A DNA stretch of 64,000 nucleotides from Congeria kusceri (Eukaryota; Mollusca; Bivalvia; Myida; Dreissenidae), in the NCBI GenBank assembly GCA_027627225.1, contig JAPFQT010000078.1, positions 62,001 through 126,000 on the forward strand, in the 5' to 3' direction. Of this stretch, positions 11,641 to 23,165 are shown piece after piece. The stretch's first letter is position 1; each line of letters opens with the position of its first letter. Below the pieces are notes generated by a model that did not search any database, had not been told where the DNA came from, and saw only the letters and a list, made by a program, of their open reading frames with translations. Position numbers and translations under genes: made by a program.

Positions 11641-13015
11641 CCCCTACCGGTGTTTAACTATAGGTTTGCCCTCTGTCCGTCCGTCAGTCTGTTCGTCTGA
11701 AAAATATTCTTGCTGCGATAACTCAAAAATAACTGAAGATACTTCGATGAAACTTGGTATACATATAAATGGCAATGTGAGTATTATGCACAACTATTTA
11801 TTTTTCACCAGAGGTCAAAGGTCACACGACTGTTACTAAAAATAGAAATAAACTAAAACAAACTGGATCCTGCGATAACTCAAAAAAGTACTAAAGATGA
11901 AACTCGGTATACATATAAATGGCAATGTGAGGATTATGCAGGACCTTTTATTTATGTTGTGTGACTGTTACTAAAAATAGAAATAAACTAAATACTGTTT
12001 AATTCGAAAAGTACATAAGATATGACCATGAAACTTGGTACAAAGATTGAACTATAGGTTTGCCATCCGTTTGTGTGTCTCTCTATCTGTTCGTCCGTCT
12101 GTCTGTCCGTCTCCAAAACCTGGTTCCTGTAATAACTCAAAAAGTACTGCACTAATTTCGATGAAACTGGGTATACATATAAACGGCAATGTGGCAATTT
12201 TAGGATTATGCACTACCTTTTTTTTTACCAGAGGTCAAAGGTCATGTGAATGTAAATTAGAATAGAAGTAAACTAAATACTGTAATAATTCGAAATGGAC
12301 ATAAGATATGACCATGAAACTTGGTACAGAGATTGAACTATAGGTTTGCCATCTGTCTGTGTGTCGTTGTGTCTGTTTGTCTGTATGTCCGTCTGTCCGT
12401 CCATCCCCAAAACCTGGATCCTGTGATAAATCGGAAAGTACTGAAGACACGTTAATGAAACTTTGTAAACATAGCAACAACAATGTGAGAATTATGCACG
12501 ACCTTTTATTTTTCACCAGAGGTCAAAGGTCACGTGATTGTTACTAAAAATAGAAATTAACTTAATACTGTAATATTTTGAAAAGTGCATAAGATATGAT
12601 CATGAAACTTCATGAAACTTGGTACACAGATTGGACTATGGGTTTGCCCTCCGTCTGTGTGCGTCTGTCTGTCTGTTTGTCCGTCGATCTCACTCTGTCT
12701 GTCAGTCCCGTCCCCCAAACCTGGATCATGCGATAACTCAAAAAGTACTGAAGATACTTTGATGAAACTTTGTATACATAGAAAGAGCAAGGTGAGGATT
12801 GTAGACGACCCTTTATTTTTCACCAGAGGTCAAAGGTCATGTGACTGGTACTTAAAATAGAAATAAACTTAATACTGTAATAATTCGAAAAGAACATAAC
12901 ATATGATCATGAAACTGGGTACACAGAATGGACTCTATGATTTCCCTTTGTCAGTTTAGAACTGCAATAACTCAAAAAGTAACTCGAATGTCTGGTCAAT
13001 GCTATTAAAATAGAA
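11640..13015 (+). repeat. Tandem array, ~290-bp subunits with 'GTCCGTCTGTC' stretch
   Basis: Subunits start with 'ACTATAGGTTTGCC' or close variants at about 11657, 12051, 12338, 12635 and 12931. Each contains a CTGT/CCGT-rich stretch, then 'ATAACTCAAAAAGTACT', 'GATGAAACTTGGTATACATA' and 'CACCAGAGGTCAAAGGTCA'. The first interval is longer because it includes an extra partial unit at about 11868. The stretches give short ORFs of 60-90 residues on both strands that repeat from unit to unit and are not genes. Confidence 0.85.
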
Positions 13016-13724
13016 AAAAAATCAACTGACAATTTAAACCTTGTCTTTAAAAACAATTAATGATCAAAACAAAGTCAAACGGACAATTATTAGAATGTTG
13101 AGAAACAACAAAATGTCGTCCTGAATTCAAATCAAAGTTAGACTGACATTCTTCATGATGAAATCTAGCACTTGGAAAGAAAACTTCACTGTCAAAAGTG
13201 TAGTGAAATGGTGGCCATCTCTCTTCAGAGCGAAATGAGAAAGCAGACATTTGTTTGTATGAAAAGATCTATATATGTGACATGAAATGTGTTTATCTTA
13301 ACATACCTTAACATTGAACTTTAAACATATAATACTTGGCAAGCTACAGAACTCCTGTCTAAAAATCTCTTGTGATATCATATCACTGTATCTGATCCGC
13401 TTATTCCATCTTAATCTTTGACTTATTAATTGACACGTAATCTGTCTGAGTTTAAGTCAGTGCCTTGTTACATACAGTGAGACAGCATATTATATTTGCA
13501 TGCGCTGTTAAGTCATTTATTTGTAAACAAGGTTTGACATATGGCGGCTGGAGAATGTTCAGTATTGTGCAATGGTTTACACTTTGTTGGAATAAATGTT
13601 TATTGTGTAAGATATACAGCTTGTTTATTACCTTTGTATTCAGTTATATACACTAAACACTTATTGATGACAATAACAAACAAATGACAAATCATCTGTT
13701 GAAAATTATATGCACCTTTTTTTC

Positions 13725-13755
13725 CTGGGTGGTCTGGGGGTGGGGGGGGGGGGTT
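13725..13755 (+). repeat. Poly-G tract
   Basis: A G-rich run (GGTCTGGGGGTGGGG followed by more than eight Gs). Its length is likely to vary between individuals and reads. Confidence 0.8.
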
Positions 13756-14057
13756 AATTGTGTCATAAGAAATGATATTATTATCATCTTAAGCAATTAT
13801 CGGCAAATGTCTGAGGTTAATGAGGGTCAGGGTGATTTGCCCAAACTATAAGAATCTCAACGAATATGGTAATTGAGTAAATACTGAGTATTCCGGATTA
13901 AATACTTAACAGCAAAATGATGTTAAGTTTTCATGTGGAAATAATTGTTGGTGGTGATTTTGATAAAAATGTTGATTATCAAAATCACCAGATTGTTTGC
14001 TTCCATGTAAAATGTCCCAAATGTAATGTACTTTTATTGGTTTTGCACACCACAAAT

Positions 14058-14098
14058 GATGATGATGATGATGATGGTGATGATGACGATGATGATTA
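14058..14098 (+). repeat. (GAT)n microsatellite, interrupted
   Basis: GAT/GAC trinucleotides, interrupted by GGT and GAC. It reads as poly-Asp in one frame and poly-Met in another. A longer pure array lies at 14736-14776. Confidence 0.9.
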
Positions 14099-14168
14099 AT
14101 ACAAGTATACTATATATCAAAATAAGTATACTACTGAAATTGCTGCTTCTGCTGGTATGCACACTTCA

Positions 14169-14370
14169 GGTATCCAAGAAGCAGCAACCAGCATCGAGAA
14201 CTATGGCACAAGATGCTGAAGATGAGAAAGAGAAGGAAGAAGAGGAGGAGGACAGTGATGACTGTGTTGAGAAGCAGCAGAAGGAGCATGACACTGCCTG
14301 TCTCTGCCCCCCCCCCCCCCCCGACAGGGTCATGGATACCAACTATTACTACCAGTCAAACTCACATTAA
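14169..14370 (+). CDS. Candidate acidic exon, unknown protein
   Basis: After a pyrimidine-rich tract and CAG at 14166-14168, a frame opens as VSKKQQPASRTMAQDAEDEK, followed by a Glu/Lys-rich acidic block, 'DSDDCVEKQQKEHDTACLC', a proline run encoded by a poly-C tract (14308-14322) and 'DRVMDTNYYYQSNSH' before a stop at 14368-14370. Charge pattern and codon use look more coding than the surroundings, and the acceptor is plausible. No 3' donor is clear, and a length change in the poly-C tract would shift the frame. Neighbouring candidate exons lie downstream on the same strand. Function not recognised; an intrinsically disordered segment is the only safe description. Confidence 0.35.
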
Positions 14371-14735
14371 GATATAAAGACGGACCCCTACCCCACCAAA
14401 TCTGCATTCATGGAGTCATTGTACATTGTAGAACTGCTACATAATTCACTTAGAAAACACAGCCTTACATGAATTAATTATCTACAAAACTTAACATTGA
14501 AGCATAAATGACTGTACTAACGACTGCAGTGATTGCAGTCAAATCCTTATAAGTTGTACTTGCTTGTCTTGAGATTCTTGTTGGCTCAAATTTGTGTTCA
14601 ATGACCAATTGTTTTGCATTGTATATTATTACAAAATTTTATTTTTTGACTCTGATTCATGACAACATTTTCTGATATTTCGATGTGCTTATCCCAGCTC
14701 TAGTTGCAGTTTTCACACCTTAAATTCTTTGTTTT

Positions 14736-14776
<41 letters not shown>
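14736..14776 (+). repeat. (ATG)n perfect microsatellite
   Basis: About 13 uninterrupted ATG/GAT trinucleotides. Confidence 0.92.
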
Positions 14777-14998
14777 AAAATGTTCCTCATTTGTTTGAAG
14801 TAAGTTATTGAAACCCTTGTTGTGAACACAATGTTTTCCTCTTGTATTACAGGTTCTCTGACCCTATGTGAGGCTTGTTGTCAAACTGGCAGAATAATTT
14901 GGAAAACACAACAGATAAATGTATCAATTATTGCATGCAAATAATTTTATGTTATTCTTTTGTTTTTCTTGCATGATATTTTTGAATGTCTTTACCAG

Positions 14999-15078
14999 CA
15001 AACCAATGCAACAGGCATCCCTCTCGGCCTGCCACTGCAATGCTGTCGGGGTCTGGACTGAAGGTTCAGCAGTGTGAG
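14999..15078 (+). CDS. Candidate internal exon upstream of the duplicated exon pair
   Basis: The acceptor 'TGTCTTTACCAG' precedes and a strong donor GAG|GTACGT follows. With two leading bases the frame reads NQCNRHPSRPATAMLS then GSGLKVQQCE, and ends in phase 0. The next candidate exon at 17681 starts in phase 0 (VTNTDISNQC), so the two can be joined without breaking the frame. The protein family is not recognised. Confidence 0.42.
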
Positions 15079-15774
15079 GTACGTTTAAATATCTTAAAAA
15101 ACTAAGCAGTGAAGAGCATAACTCAAAAATATTAGAATTATTTAACAATAAATATCTCTGTTAAGACTATTGCTCATAAGGAATCTGGTTCCAATCAGGA
15201 TAATGCCAATCGTCCATAACTTTCTATTTATGTATCATGCCAGACTGCTATCTGTTTATTGACCTTGTTTAAGAAATTTGATGATACTGAGATTTTAGCT
15301 ATCAATGATCAAGGTGAGCTGTTGTGGTCAGTAGTGTCTGTCATTCTCTTATCCAGCATTTGTAGAACAAAACAAGCACAAATATCAACTTAAATGTGTT
15401 TTATGTGTTATACTTCCTTTATGTTCTTTTATTCGGCAACATACCGGTAAATACTTTTTGTTGAGCCCATCTGCAGTCAGCTTGACTTAATTGACACAAT
15501 GGCAGTCTATTATATGTGCATGCATTCGTTTGTCCGTCCGTCCGATCTTGCCCAGCCTGTAACTTCCTCATTCGTCAGGCTATTGTACAATAACTTTCCA
15601 CAACTGTTCATGTTGAGACGGCATGTTGCACGCAAGACCTGTGTCCCTAGCTCAAAGGTCAAGCACACACTTAGAAGTCAAAGGAGATCTGCTATTTAGA
15701 AAATGAGATTTTAAAATAATTACAATACAAGTTGCTTTCTTGACAACAGGCTCAACATCTTTCCAACAGGCATC

Positions 15775-16410
15775 TCTAGATTGATGTATTTTATCACCAT
15801 GTCAGCTAGTTTGATGTATTGTATCACCATGTCAGCTAGTTTGATGTAGTGTATCACCGTGTCAGCTAGTTTGATGTAGTGTATCACCATGTCAGCTAGT
15901 TTGATGTAGTGTATCACCGTGTCAGCTAGTTTGATGTATTGTATCACCGTGTCAGCTAGTTTGATGTAGTGTATCACCATGTCAGCTAGTTTGATGTAGT
16001 GTATCACCATGTCGGCTAGTTTGATGTAGTGTATCACCGTATCAGCTAGTTTGATGTAGTGTATCACCGTATCAGCTAGTTTGATGTAGTGTATCACCGT
16101 GTCAGCTAGTTTGATGTAGTGTATCACCGTGTCAGCTAGTTTGATGTAGTGTATCACCGTGTCAGCTAGTTTGATGTAGTGTATCACCGTGTCAGCCAGT
16201 TTGATGAAGTGTATCACCGTGTCAGCTAGTTTGATGTAGTGTATCACCATGTCAGCTAGTTTGATGTAGTGTATCACCGTGTCAGCTAGTTTGATGAAGT
16301 CTATCACCGTGTCAGCTAGTTTGATGTATTGTATCACCATGTCAGCTAGTTTGATGTAGTGTATCACCATGTCAGCTAGTTTGATGTAGTGTATCACCAT
16401 GTCAGCTAGT
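15775..16410 (-). repeat. 30-bp minisatellite, 21 copies, stop-free on the minus strand
   Basis: An exact 30-bp period runs through 15781-16410 (21 units) with a short partial unit before it. Unit parts are 'TTTGATGTAGTGTATCACC', an A/G variable base, then 'TGTCAGCTAG'. Read on the minus strand each unit is the ten residues KLADTVIHYI, with T alternating with M because the variable base makes ACG or ATG. Sporadic changes include HF/DF and Q for H. Because 30 is divisible by 3, one stop-free unit gives a 231-residue ORF (16415-15720). The right flank reads out quickly into non-repetitive sequence and no exon signals flank it, so a minisatellite is more likely than a gene. Confidence 0.92.
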
Positions 16411-16617
16411 TTCATTGCAGCTCATAGCCTCAGAGGTACAATTCGTGCTTGGATTTGAGAACTTCACAGTGTGCCTATTGAAAGAAAACTTTCAAGCTCT
16501 CGCTGCACAATACTGCTGTTAGTTAATGATTCTCCGAGGCTTTTGAATATGGTGGTAAGATTACAGTAGTTTTTATCCTGCCATCAGTGATTGTGAAGGC
16601 TGGTAGCATTTTGTTTT

Positions 16618-16995
16618 TAAGATCGACTTTTCGAAGAAAAAAGGCAAGCTTTTCTGCTCGCGTCGGGGTTCTGGGCTAGGTTAAAGTTTGTGGGTAAGCT
16701 AGTTTCTCAGGCAGGGCTTGAGGGATTTCATTCAAACTTAAAGCATGTTTTCCCTGTGTTAAAAAAAAACTATAGGCCAAGTCTGGTAACTCAAGTTTGG
16801 AATTTGTCAAACATTTGGGCTTTTTGCACTTATACATTTTACATGTGAGCTATTTGGATAGGTTTAAGTTTTTCGGTAACTAGTTTCTCAGGAATGGCTT
16901 GAGGGATTTTATTCAAACTTAAAGCACTTATTCTATATATTATGAACATTTTATAGTTTTGTCTTAGTGATGGTTTAGCTGTTTTTGGTATCAGT
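16618..16995 (-). mobile_element. Minus-strand copy of the 'GTCGAGCT'-ended subunit element
   Basis: It starts with 'TCGACTTTTCGAAGAAAAAA' followed by 'CTGCTCGCGTCGGGGTTCTG', the reverse complement of the right end seen at 6.1, 41.27 and 46.24 kb. Two subunits follow, each with 'CTAGTTTCTCAGG', 'GGCTTGAGGGATTT' and 'ATTCAAACTTAAAGCA' (about 16695 and 16875). The far end is not clear. Confidence 0.65.
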
Positions 16996-17456
16996 AGAGT
17001 GAAATATTTCTTAATACTCCCTGTGCTGGAGCTGTTCTTGTTATTTCTATGACTGGACACTGGTCATCTCTTAGACATTTGGGTTATCTCCCTTGCACTG
17101 TTGGTCTTCCATTGTCAGACTCACTGTGTACGATTGGAGAAGCAGATTCAGTGGTATTTTTGCATAGTAACATACATGTAGCTAATTTACCTGATTTAAT
17201 GATTTTTGCCTTAACTTTGCCCTGACTTTGAGAAAAGTTAAAAATTTCAAAACATAATTCATGGTACAATGAATGTTATGTTTGTTTCTAGCCCTTTACA
17301 ACTATATTAAACAAATATTTTCATAAAGTCATCGTCTACATGTTCTGTGGTAAGTTTAAGAACTGTGAGCCTTAAAAACATTTTATTCCTCGTTATTTTC
17401 TGACTCAGATGCATTAATTTGTATTAGCACATAACAACATTCCTGTCAACATCAGG

Positions 17457-17646
17457 TCACGTGGGTGTAGTTGATATGGTGTTCGCCTTGCCACTTGGAG
17501 GTACCGAGTTTGATCCCCACTCAGGAAACATTCTCAAGATCTTTCTAAAGACACTAAGTACTGGTTCTTCCCAGGAAATGGACTCGAATGTCTCTATAAG
17601 CCTAAGGCTTTGGATGCAATCGAGCTAAAATAAATAGGTTTAAATT
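17457..17646 (+). repeat. tRNA-derived SINE, family 1 (V-SINE/RUDI-like), copy 1
   Basis: The head 'GTGTAGTTGATATGGTGTTC' (A-box region) and B-box 'CCGAGTTTGATCCCCAC' are followed by the body 'AGTACTGGTTCTTCCCAGGA', 'AATGGACTCGAATGTCTC' and 'GCAATCGAGCTAAAATAAAT'. Four further copies occur at 48.1, 48.6, 49.4 (+) and 55.7 kb (-). The conserved body resembles the molluscan V-SINE family called RUDI, as I remember it. The copy lies in the interval just before the exon at 17681. Confidence 0.82.
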
Positions 17647-17680
17647 AACATTCCTTTAATAGTGGAATTGTTATTGTCAG

Positions 17681-17789
17681 GTTACAAACACGGACATCTC
17701 CAACCAGTGTGTCAACATCAGTGAGAATCTGCATGGTGAGGATCGACGGTCATAAGGCTTTTGAGATCTCGGTGTTTGACAAGTCAGAG
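17681..17789 (+). pseudogene. Duplicated exon, copy 1: good splice sites, one-base frameshift
   Basis: Acceptor TTATTGTCAG and donor GAG|GTAATA bound a 109-bp exon. It starts VTNTDISNQCVNISENLH, then one extra G in 'CATGGTGAGG' (the paralogue has 'CGTGTGAAGG') shifts the frame to an early TAA. Dropping that base in comparison shows the paralogous pattern continuing as RIDGHKAFEISVFDKSE. The second copy at 18532 is exactly 108 bp. The upstream candidate exon (14999-15078) is in a compatible phase. Family unknown; two cysteine/asparagine-rich 'QCVNIS' phrases are the most distinctive feature. It is either a pseudoexon or carries an assembly error at the G run. Confidence 0.6.
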
Positions 17790-17874
17790 GTAATAAATAT
17801 GCTTTAGCCTCCCCTCCCCTCTGCACTGTACAGTAATGGCATGAACCGGAAACCGAACCATACAGGTTATACCC

Positions 17875-18430
17875 CCGCACAACAAAGTTGTAAGGAGAGT
17901 ATACTGGAATCAGCTTGTCTGTCCGTCTGTCTGGATGTGGGGTTTTATTTGTCCGGAGCGTAGCTTTCAAACCCTTTTAGATATTAACTTCATACTTCAT
18001 GCATGGATACTTGGTTGTTAGACGGAGTGCGGTGCACACCATTTATAACTAGCTGCATTATTTATGGAGTTATTCCCTTTTGTCAATTTTCCTTAACCGG
18101 CCATTTTCTCAAAAACTATTGAAGGGATTGACCTCAAAACTTCATACATGGATAGATGTTTGTCAGGGGGAGTTCAGTGCACAAGAATTACAACTCTACC
18201 TGCATTATTTGTAGAGTTATTCCCCCTTTGTAATTTTTCCTTGTCCGGCCATTTTCTCAAAAACTACTGAAGGGATTGTACTCAGACTTTATACATAGAT
18301 ATATGTTTGTTAGGTGGAGAGCAGTGAACAAGAATTGTAACTCTGGCCGCATTAATCTCTAAGTTATTCCCCTTTCTCAATTTCTTTAGTCAGTTAAACT
18401 AAAACATTTTAACACCTCAAAACTACATCT
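17875..18430 (+). repeat. Dispersed element with three ~145-bp subunits
   Basis: It begins 'TATACCCCCGCACAACAAAG' with a CTGTCCGTCTGTCTGG stretch. Subunits follow containing 'GGCCATTTTCTCAAAAACTA', 'TGAAGGGATTG' and 'ATACATGGATAGATGTTTGT', recurring at about 18100 and 18245, with a related start at 17945. It ends near 'CCGCAAGCTTGGGTATTTGC'. It sits between the two copies of the duplicated exon. Confidence 0.7.
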
Positions 18431-18531
18431 GTATCGCTTTCCTTGTGACAAAGCCGCAAGCTTGGGTATTTGCAGCATGACAGTGGCAGTTCTAGTTGAA
18501 ACAACATTTCTTATATCCATTTTGTTGTCAG

Positions 18532-18639
18532 GGTGGAAACATGGACATCTCCGACCAGTGTGTCAACATCAGTGTGAATCTGCGTGTGAAGGTCCGCAGT
18601 CACAAGGTTTCTGAGAACTCGATGTTTGATGAGTCACAG
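18532..18639 (+). pseudogene. Duplicated exon, copy 2: intact frame, donor GT changed to GC
   Basis: The acceptor TTTTGTTGTCAG is followed by a 108-bp (36-codon) open frame: GGNMDISDQCVNISVNLR then VKVRSHKVSENSMFDESQ. It aligns without gaps to copy 1 except at copy 1's extra base. At the position of copy 1's donor (GAG|GTAATA) this copy has CAG|GCCAGC, so the canonical GT is lost. Reading on gives a stop within seven codons. A GC donor is possible but the +3 to +6 context is poor. Either this is a terminal exon or the copy cannot be spliced as copy 1 is. Confidence 0.6.
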
Positions 18640-19559
18640 GCCAGCAATCTATCAAACCACTGAGATCACCAACACTTTGAAGGGTTTAAAAGTAGCAGTG
18701 CAAAGGTAATTTACAGATTGGTGAGATTTGATTGACACTGCATTTCGCCATTTAAAAAAGTCAGGACTTTATTATGTGACAGAGATGTCTTGTATTTATG
18801 TAAAAATATTTGTATTCTGTAAAGGGTGGTTGTTGGATATTGACCTGAGTCTGTGTGGTTATAAATTTCATCAGTTGTAGTATTTTTGCACGAAATAAAA
18901 TTGTTTGTTTGGTGTAACCTTACCTACTCATGAAAATGGCTGCTTCTCCCAAAATAATTACAATAAGAGAAAATTGATAAAGTACTTTTTTTATTTATGG
19001 GTGTGTCCCTTCTGCCCCTCTGCTCATTTTCAAGTGCTTTTTGTTTAATATAGTGTAATTTAACCCTTTGATGCTCTTCTTTTTGGAGATTAACACTGAT
19101 TGCGGTTGTGTAGAATATTATATCATGAGGTGTTTTCTAAGCGATTTTTGAGTGAGTGTCGCATGTTAATTACCTTAGTTAAGGTGTGTAAATTGTTCTT
19201 CAGTGATTAATGTCCGTGTATGAATCGTCTTTATCGGAGTTATTTAGAATTATACTATTAACGAAAGTTGTTTACAACCACAGATTTCCTCATTCATTTG
19301 TCTTAAAGGTTACATATATTTCGGATGTATTTGAATTAAACTGCAAGTTTTATATCGCCTTGAATATGTTGAAATGTTCTTGTTTAAACTTGTTTCAATA
19401 ACAAGATAAGAGAAATCTATATAAGAGTTTTTCAAATTTGACACATTTATAAATCAATAAAAAATCAGTATTGAAATTACAAAGGTACATTGGTCACATA
19501 GAGTGAACTATATATATTAACAAAGACAGGCCATTTTTTGAATTTAAGATTTATATACA

Positions 19560-20065
19560 TTACTATATATCGTTGGAAAGGTCTTTCCAAATGCAAATCA
19601 ATGCACTTTAATTGAAGCCTCTATCATAAAGGGTATAAAAGTTATTGCATTTTGAAGTTGCCATGTATATCAAAAAGGTGAGGCAAAAAAAAAGAACGTC
19701 TGAAGTCTATGCACTTAAGGCAATTTTACTGTGACAATCCAAGTGAAAAGTCTATCAAATCATACATCAAAAGAAAGATATTTCAATCAGGAGATCAATG
19801 CACTTTAAATGAAGCATTTATCATAAGCGGTCTGAAAGTTATTGCATTTTGAAGTTGCCTTGGTTAGCCAAAAATTGAGGGAAAAATAAGAACGTCTCAA
19901 GTCTATGCATATAATGCAATTTTACTGTGACAATCCAAGTGCAAAGCTTCTAATGTTACACATCAACAGAAAGATATTTCAAAAAGGAGAGCAATGTACT
20001 TTTAATAAAGTATCAGTCAATGAGGATAACAAAGTAATTGCATGTTTAAGTTTCCATTACTATCA
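19560..20065 (+). repeat. Three-copy diverged tandem repeat, 196-197 bp period
   Basis: 'ATGCACTTTAATTGAAGC' at 19601, 'ATGCACTTTAAATGAAGC' at 19798 and 'ATGTACTTTTAATAAAG' at 19994 mark the units. Between them 'TTATTGCATTTTGAAGTTGC', 'AAGAACGTCT' and 'TTTTACTGTGACAATCCAAG' recur in order. The third copy is partial and most diverged. No coding frame is maintained. Confidence 0.85.
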
Positions 20066-20069
20066 TCAA

Positions 20070-22290
20070 ATGTGCCTATAGTTTATCGTATGTATAATTT
20101 TCGATGCATCTAAAATACAACATTCAAGCAAAATAAACATGTTGTAATATCATTTAAAACAAAAAAGATCCACTGTAGAAGAATTAATTTAAAATGAGGC
20201 TTTAATACTACATAGCTGGAAGTTATCGGAAAAAAAAGTTGTCATGGTAACTAAAAAAAGTTAAATATTGATTATTGATAGGAAATCCATCATTATATCA
20301 TCAGTTTCCGGCCTACATTGGAAGATGTCTGTATGCCGAAGACCCATACCAACAACATGGAAACAACTTGCTTACTTTGGAAAATTCCGTGGCTTACACA
20401 TGTCTTCAGAAATAACTCTGTTTACCAGGAGGCCAATGATGGACTGATTACCTTAATATGAATTGTTATTAGAAATTAAAATTGATTATTAAATGTGAGA
20501 AGTATGAAGCAAGAAGTATGTTCATTACAAGCTAACCATTCAATCTTTAATTATGGGTCCAAAAAGCAATTGCTATGGTTAATATGTGTCGTTTGTGTTA
20601 TTTTGCAACTAAGTCTAATGAACAAATCAAATAAACTTGAAACAAAGTTGTATGGACCTTGACATACAGGCTATATTTTAAAAGTGACATGCCGGTTATA
20701 TTTGAAAAGATAATAAAAGTACAACTTATGTCAGGGATTTTAACTAAAATATCGGTGGTCCATACAACATTATTATGGAACTCCTGAAAAATAACCAAAA
20801 GCAAACACAATTAGGCCTAAATTAAAAATCTGTGTTTCCCCATTTATATACATTGTTACTGTTAATTGTAGACGGGATTTGGATAGTAGAACACTGTTAT
20901 ATATTATGAAATTATGTGTTGGTAGGTATTTAAAGGGAAACAAACACAATTTTTATTTAAGCTTCATAGTCAATAAGAAAACTTTGACCAATGTGAACTT
21001 CAGTGAGACACAAAACAAATGCACTAGACAAGACACACACGTACATAACAAACGCACAAACATGAATAAAACTGGGGTCACCGCCTTGGAACGGTCAATG
21101 CAAAAGAACAACATATATTGAAAATGGGTTCTGTGTGATACAACCTTAATTAATAATGTACCATATAAAAGTCTAAATCTCAAGAAAACATCTGGACAAA
21201 CCATTTATTTTTATGGTTAAACTAGTTCCATGATTGTATGAAATTTCCAGTTTGTGATGATGAATGCTGCGAACACTTAACTCTAAGTTCTAACAATCAT
21301 AAAATATAATGATATAATTATTAATTATAGTTCCTAACAAAATAACAAGAACATCTGAAAAAGGTCAAATTTCTAGAGGTCATTATCTCTTCTAATACAG
21401 TTTGAATCAACTAAAACAATATTGTTTATTTATTATGTTAATTATTATTAACAACATGCACTTCAAATAATATGAATAATTTGTGTATCCGAAATATATA
21501 CGCTCGCAGCTCATCTTTGTGTATCCGAAATAGTGAATGTCCGAAATATATACCCTCCCACTTCAACTGCATCGCGGCAAATTGCGGCAAAAGATATTCA
21601 CAGACATGTGGGCTCAATGTTCTTATAAATGCATCTTCTTTTTAAAAATCATAGTACAATTTATTCCAAAACAGTCTAATTAGCAATACGCATGATCAAA
21701 TATGGGTCATTTCTTACCAATTCGCTTGATTTTCTGTCTCGTCGTTTTTCATTACGTCTGCGCTTAAAATGTCGCCAAACATGTGCTTTCTACATAATTG
21801 ATGACGTTTTACACAAAAAAGCTGTCCAAAAGAAGGTAATTTGTAAAATATAGTACTGGGGTTTTCCCCAAAGTTCAATGTCATCCGCCATTTTTTATGC
21901 AAAACTAGGTCAGGTGTCCGGTTCAAAGACAGAAAAAAGGCATTGAAGACCATTGAGTGTGAGAAAACTTCATTGTTTTAGTAAGATAAGATATTATTTA
22001 GTTTGACTGAACCAATAAATACAAACATTTCATTTAAAAAGTACATAAAACAAACTCCCAAAAATGTATGTTTACAATGGTGACACAATGGAGGAGCCTC
22101 GATTCGGTATCCCATTGACCTTGTTATATATATTCAGTTCACAACATTGAAAGAAAAAACAACAACCCTACCTTGCTACCAACCTCTAAAGTTCTGGGTA
22201 GGGTTACGCCGAACCAACAATTTATAAAGGGCGGCCCAAATGTGTACATTCGGCATTTGTTCGTTCCCTTTCATGTGCTAATTCATTTTA
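20070..22290. other. Long spacer, no gene recognised
   Basis: AT-rich, with short ORFs in several frames that lack splice or domain support. Around 21483-21570 the phrase 'GTATCCGAAATATATAC' occurs twice, with a shorter 'GTCCGAAATATATACCCTCC', a possible small-repeat fragment. Confidence 0.5.
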
Positions 22291-22299
22291 AAGAATCTT

Positions 22300-22535
22300 T
22301 AAAGCCGCAGTTTATAGAAAATAATTCAATACGTCTTAAATTGGCATTACTTCTAATGAATGTTCATGACGCTTATTTGACTGGAAACCGTTTCTTATTT
22401 ACGAAAGGCATTTTATAATGTCTATGTTCAAAAACGCTTGGTACGAACAAATATACATTAATGTACATGCTGATTTCTTTCAGAGGCATCACCAGCTATT
22501 ACATTCAGATAATTGCACGATAAAAAGTTATCAAA
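22300..22535 (+). repeat. Dispersed repeat A, copy 1
   Basis: It shares 'AATTCAATACGTCTTAAATT', 'TTATAATGTCTATGTTC', 'ATGTACATGCTGATTT' and 'CAGAGGCATCACCAGCTAT' with 58504-58735 in the same order and orientation, at roughly 75-80 percent identity. The ORFs at 22173-22749 run through this repeat and are not kept open in the second copy, so it is non-coding. Confidence 0.85.
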
Positions 22536-22861
22536 GCATTATTATTTTACCGACTTCAATGCAGTTTTTTGTATTTTTATCTGTGAGATGTCCATTAGAA
22601 ACAATTCCTGCAATGTTATATTTTTATTAACAGATTTCTGGACAGCTGGTTTGAGTACCAGGGAATTCTCACTAACCAGTAGTGGTAGTACCATTTTAAA
22701 AATACATAAAGCGCAGAGATGCTTAAAAATCCAATTTTTATGTCTGTAAAGGAACTTATTCACAGATTTTCGTATTATTGAAAAAATGTCACTTCATGTA
22801 TTAACTATAAAAAAACATCTGGACTTACCAAAAACAGATATTGCAACATGACATGTGCAGA

Positions 22862-23165
22862 GTTAGAAGAAAAAATTATTTGGTTAAACTGCCAATAACA
22901 ACTCGAAAAAGTAGTTCCAAAACTGTAAAATATAGTTCACATTGTAATTGCAGAATATGTAGTTAGATCATGTTAGAATCAAAACAATTTTTGCTTTATC
23001 GTTGTTTATCTGTAAATAAACAACGATTTTTTGTTCTGATGCACATATATTATAAAACTCGGGCTAACACACTAGTGTTTTAATTCCTATGCATCAGAGC
23101 TCAAAATCATTGTTTATTTACATATTAACAACTCAAAATCAAAAATTATTTCTTAATTATGTACC
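22862..23165 (+). repeat. Hairpin-bearing dispersed repeat B, copy 1
   Basis: It contains a perfect hairpin at 22998-23027 (arms ATCGTTGTTTAT and ATAAACAACGAT, loop CTGTAA), the core phrase 'CGGGCTAACACACTAGTG' plus 'TTTAATTCCTATGCATCAGA', and a second half-conserved hairpin near 23110. Full copies lie at 56935-57262 and 59312-59655, with a minus-strand core fragment at 55.9 kb. Confidence 0.82.

Noticed and set aside
12035..12860. Overlapping 60-90-residue ORFs with Cys/Val/Ser-rich repeats
   Set aside because: They are translations of the GTCTGTCCGTC stretch in each 290-bp subunit.
15775..16410. Regular 30-bp repeats suggesting a CRISPR array
   Set aside because: The repeats are directly adjacent with no unique spacers, and the context is animal nuclear DNA. 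It is a minisatellite.
16839..17060. Minus-strand ORF of 73 residues
   Set aside because: Lies mostly in the subunit element at 16.6-17.0 kb, so it is repeat-derived.
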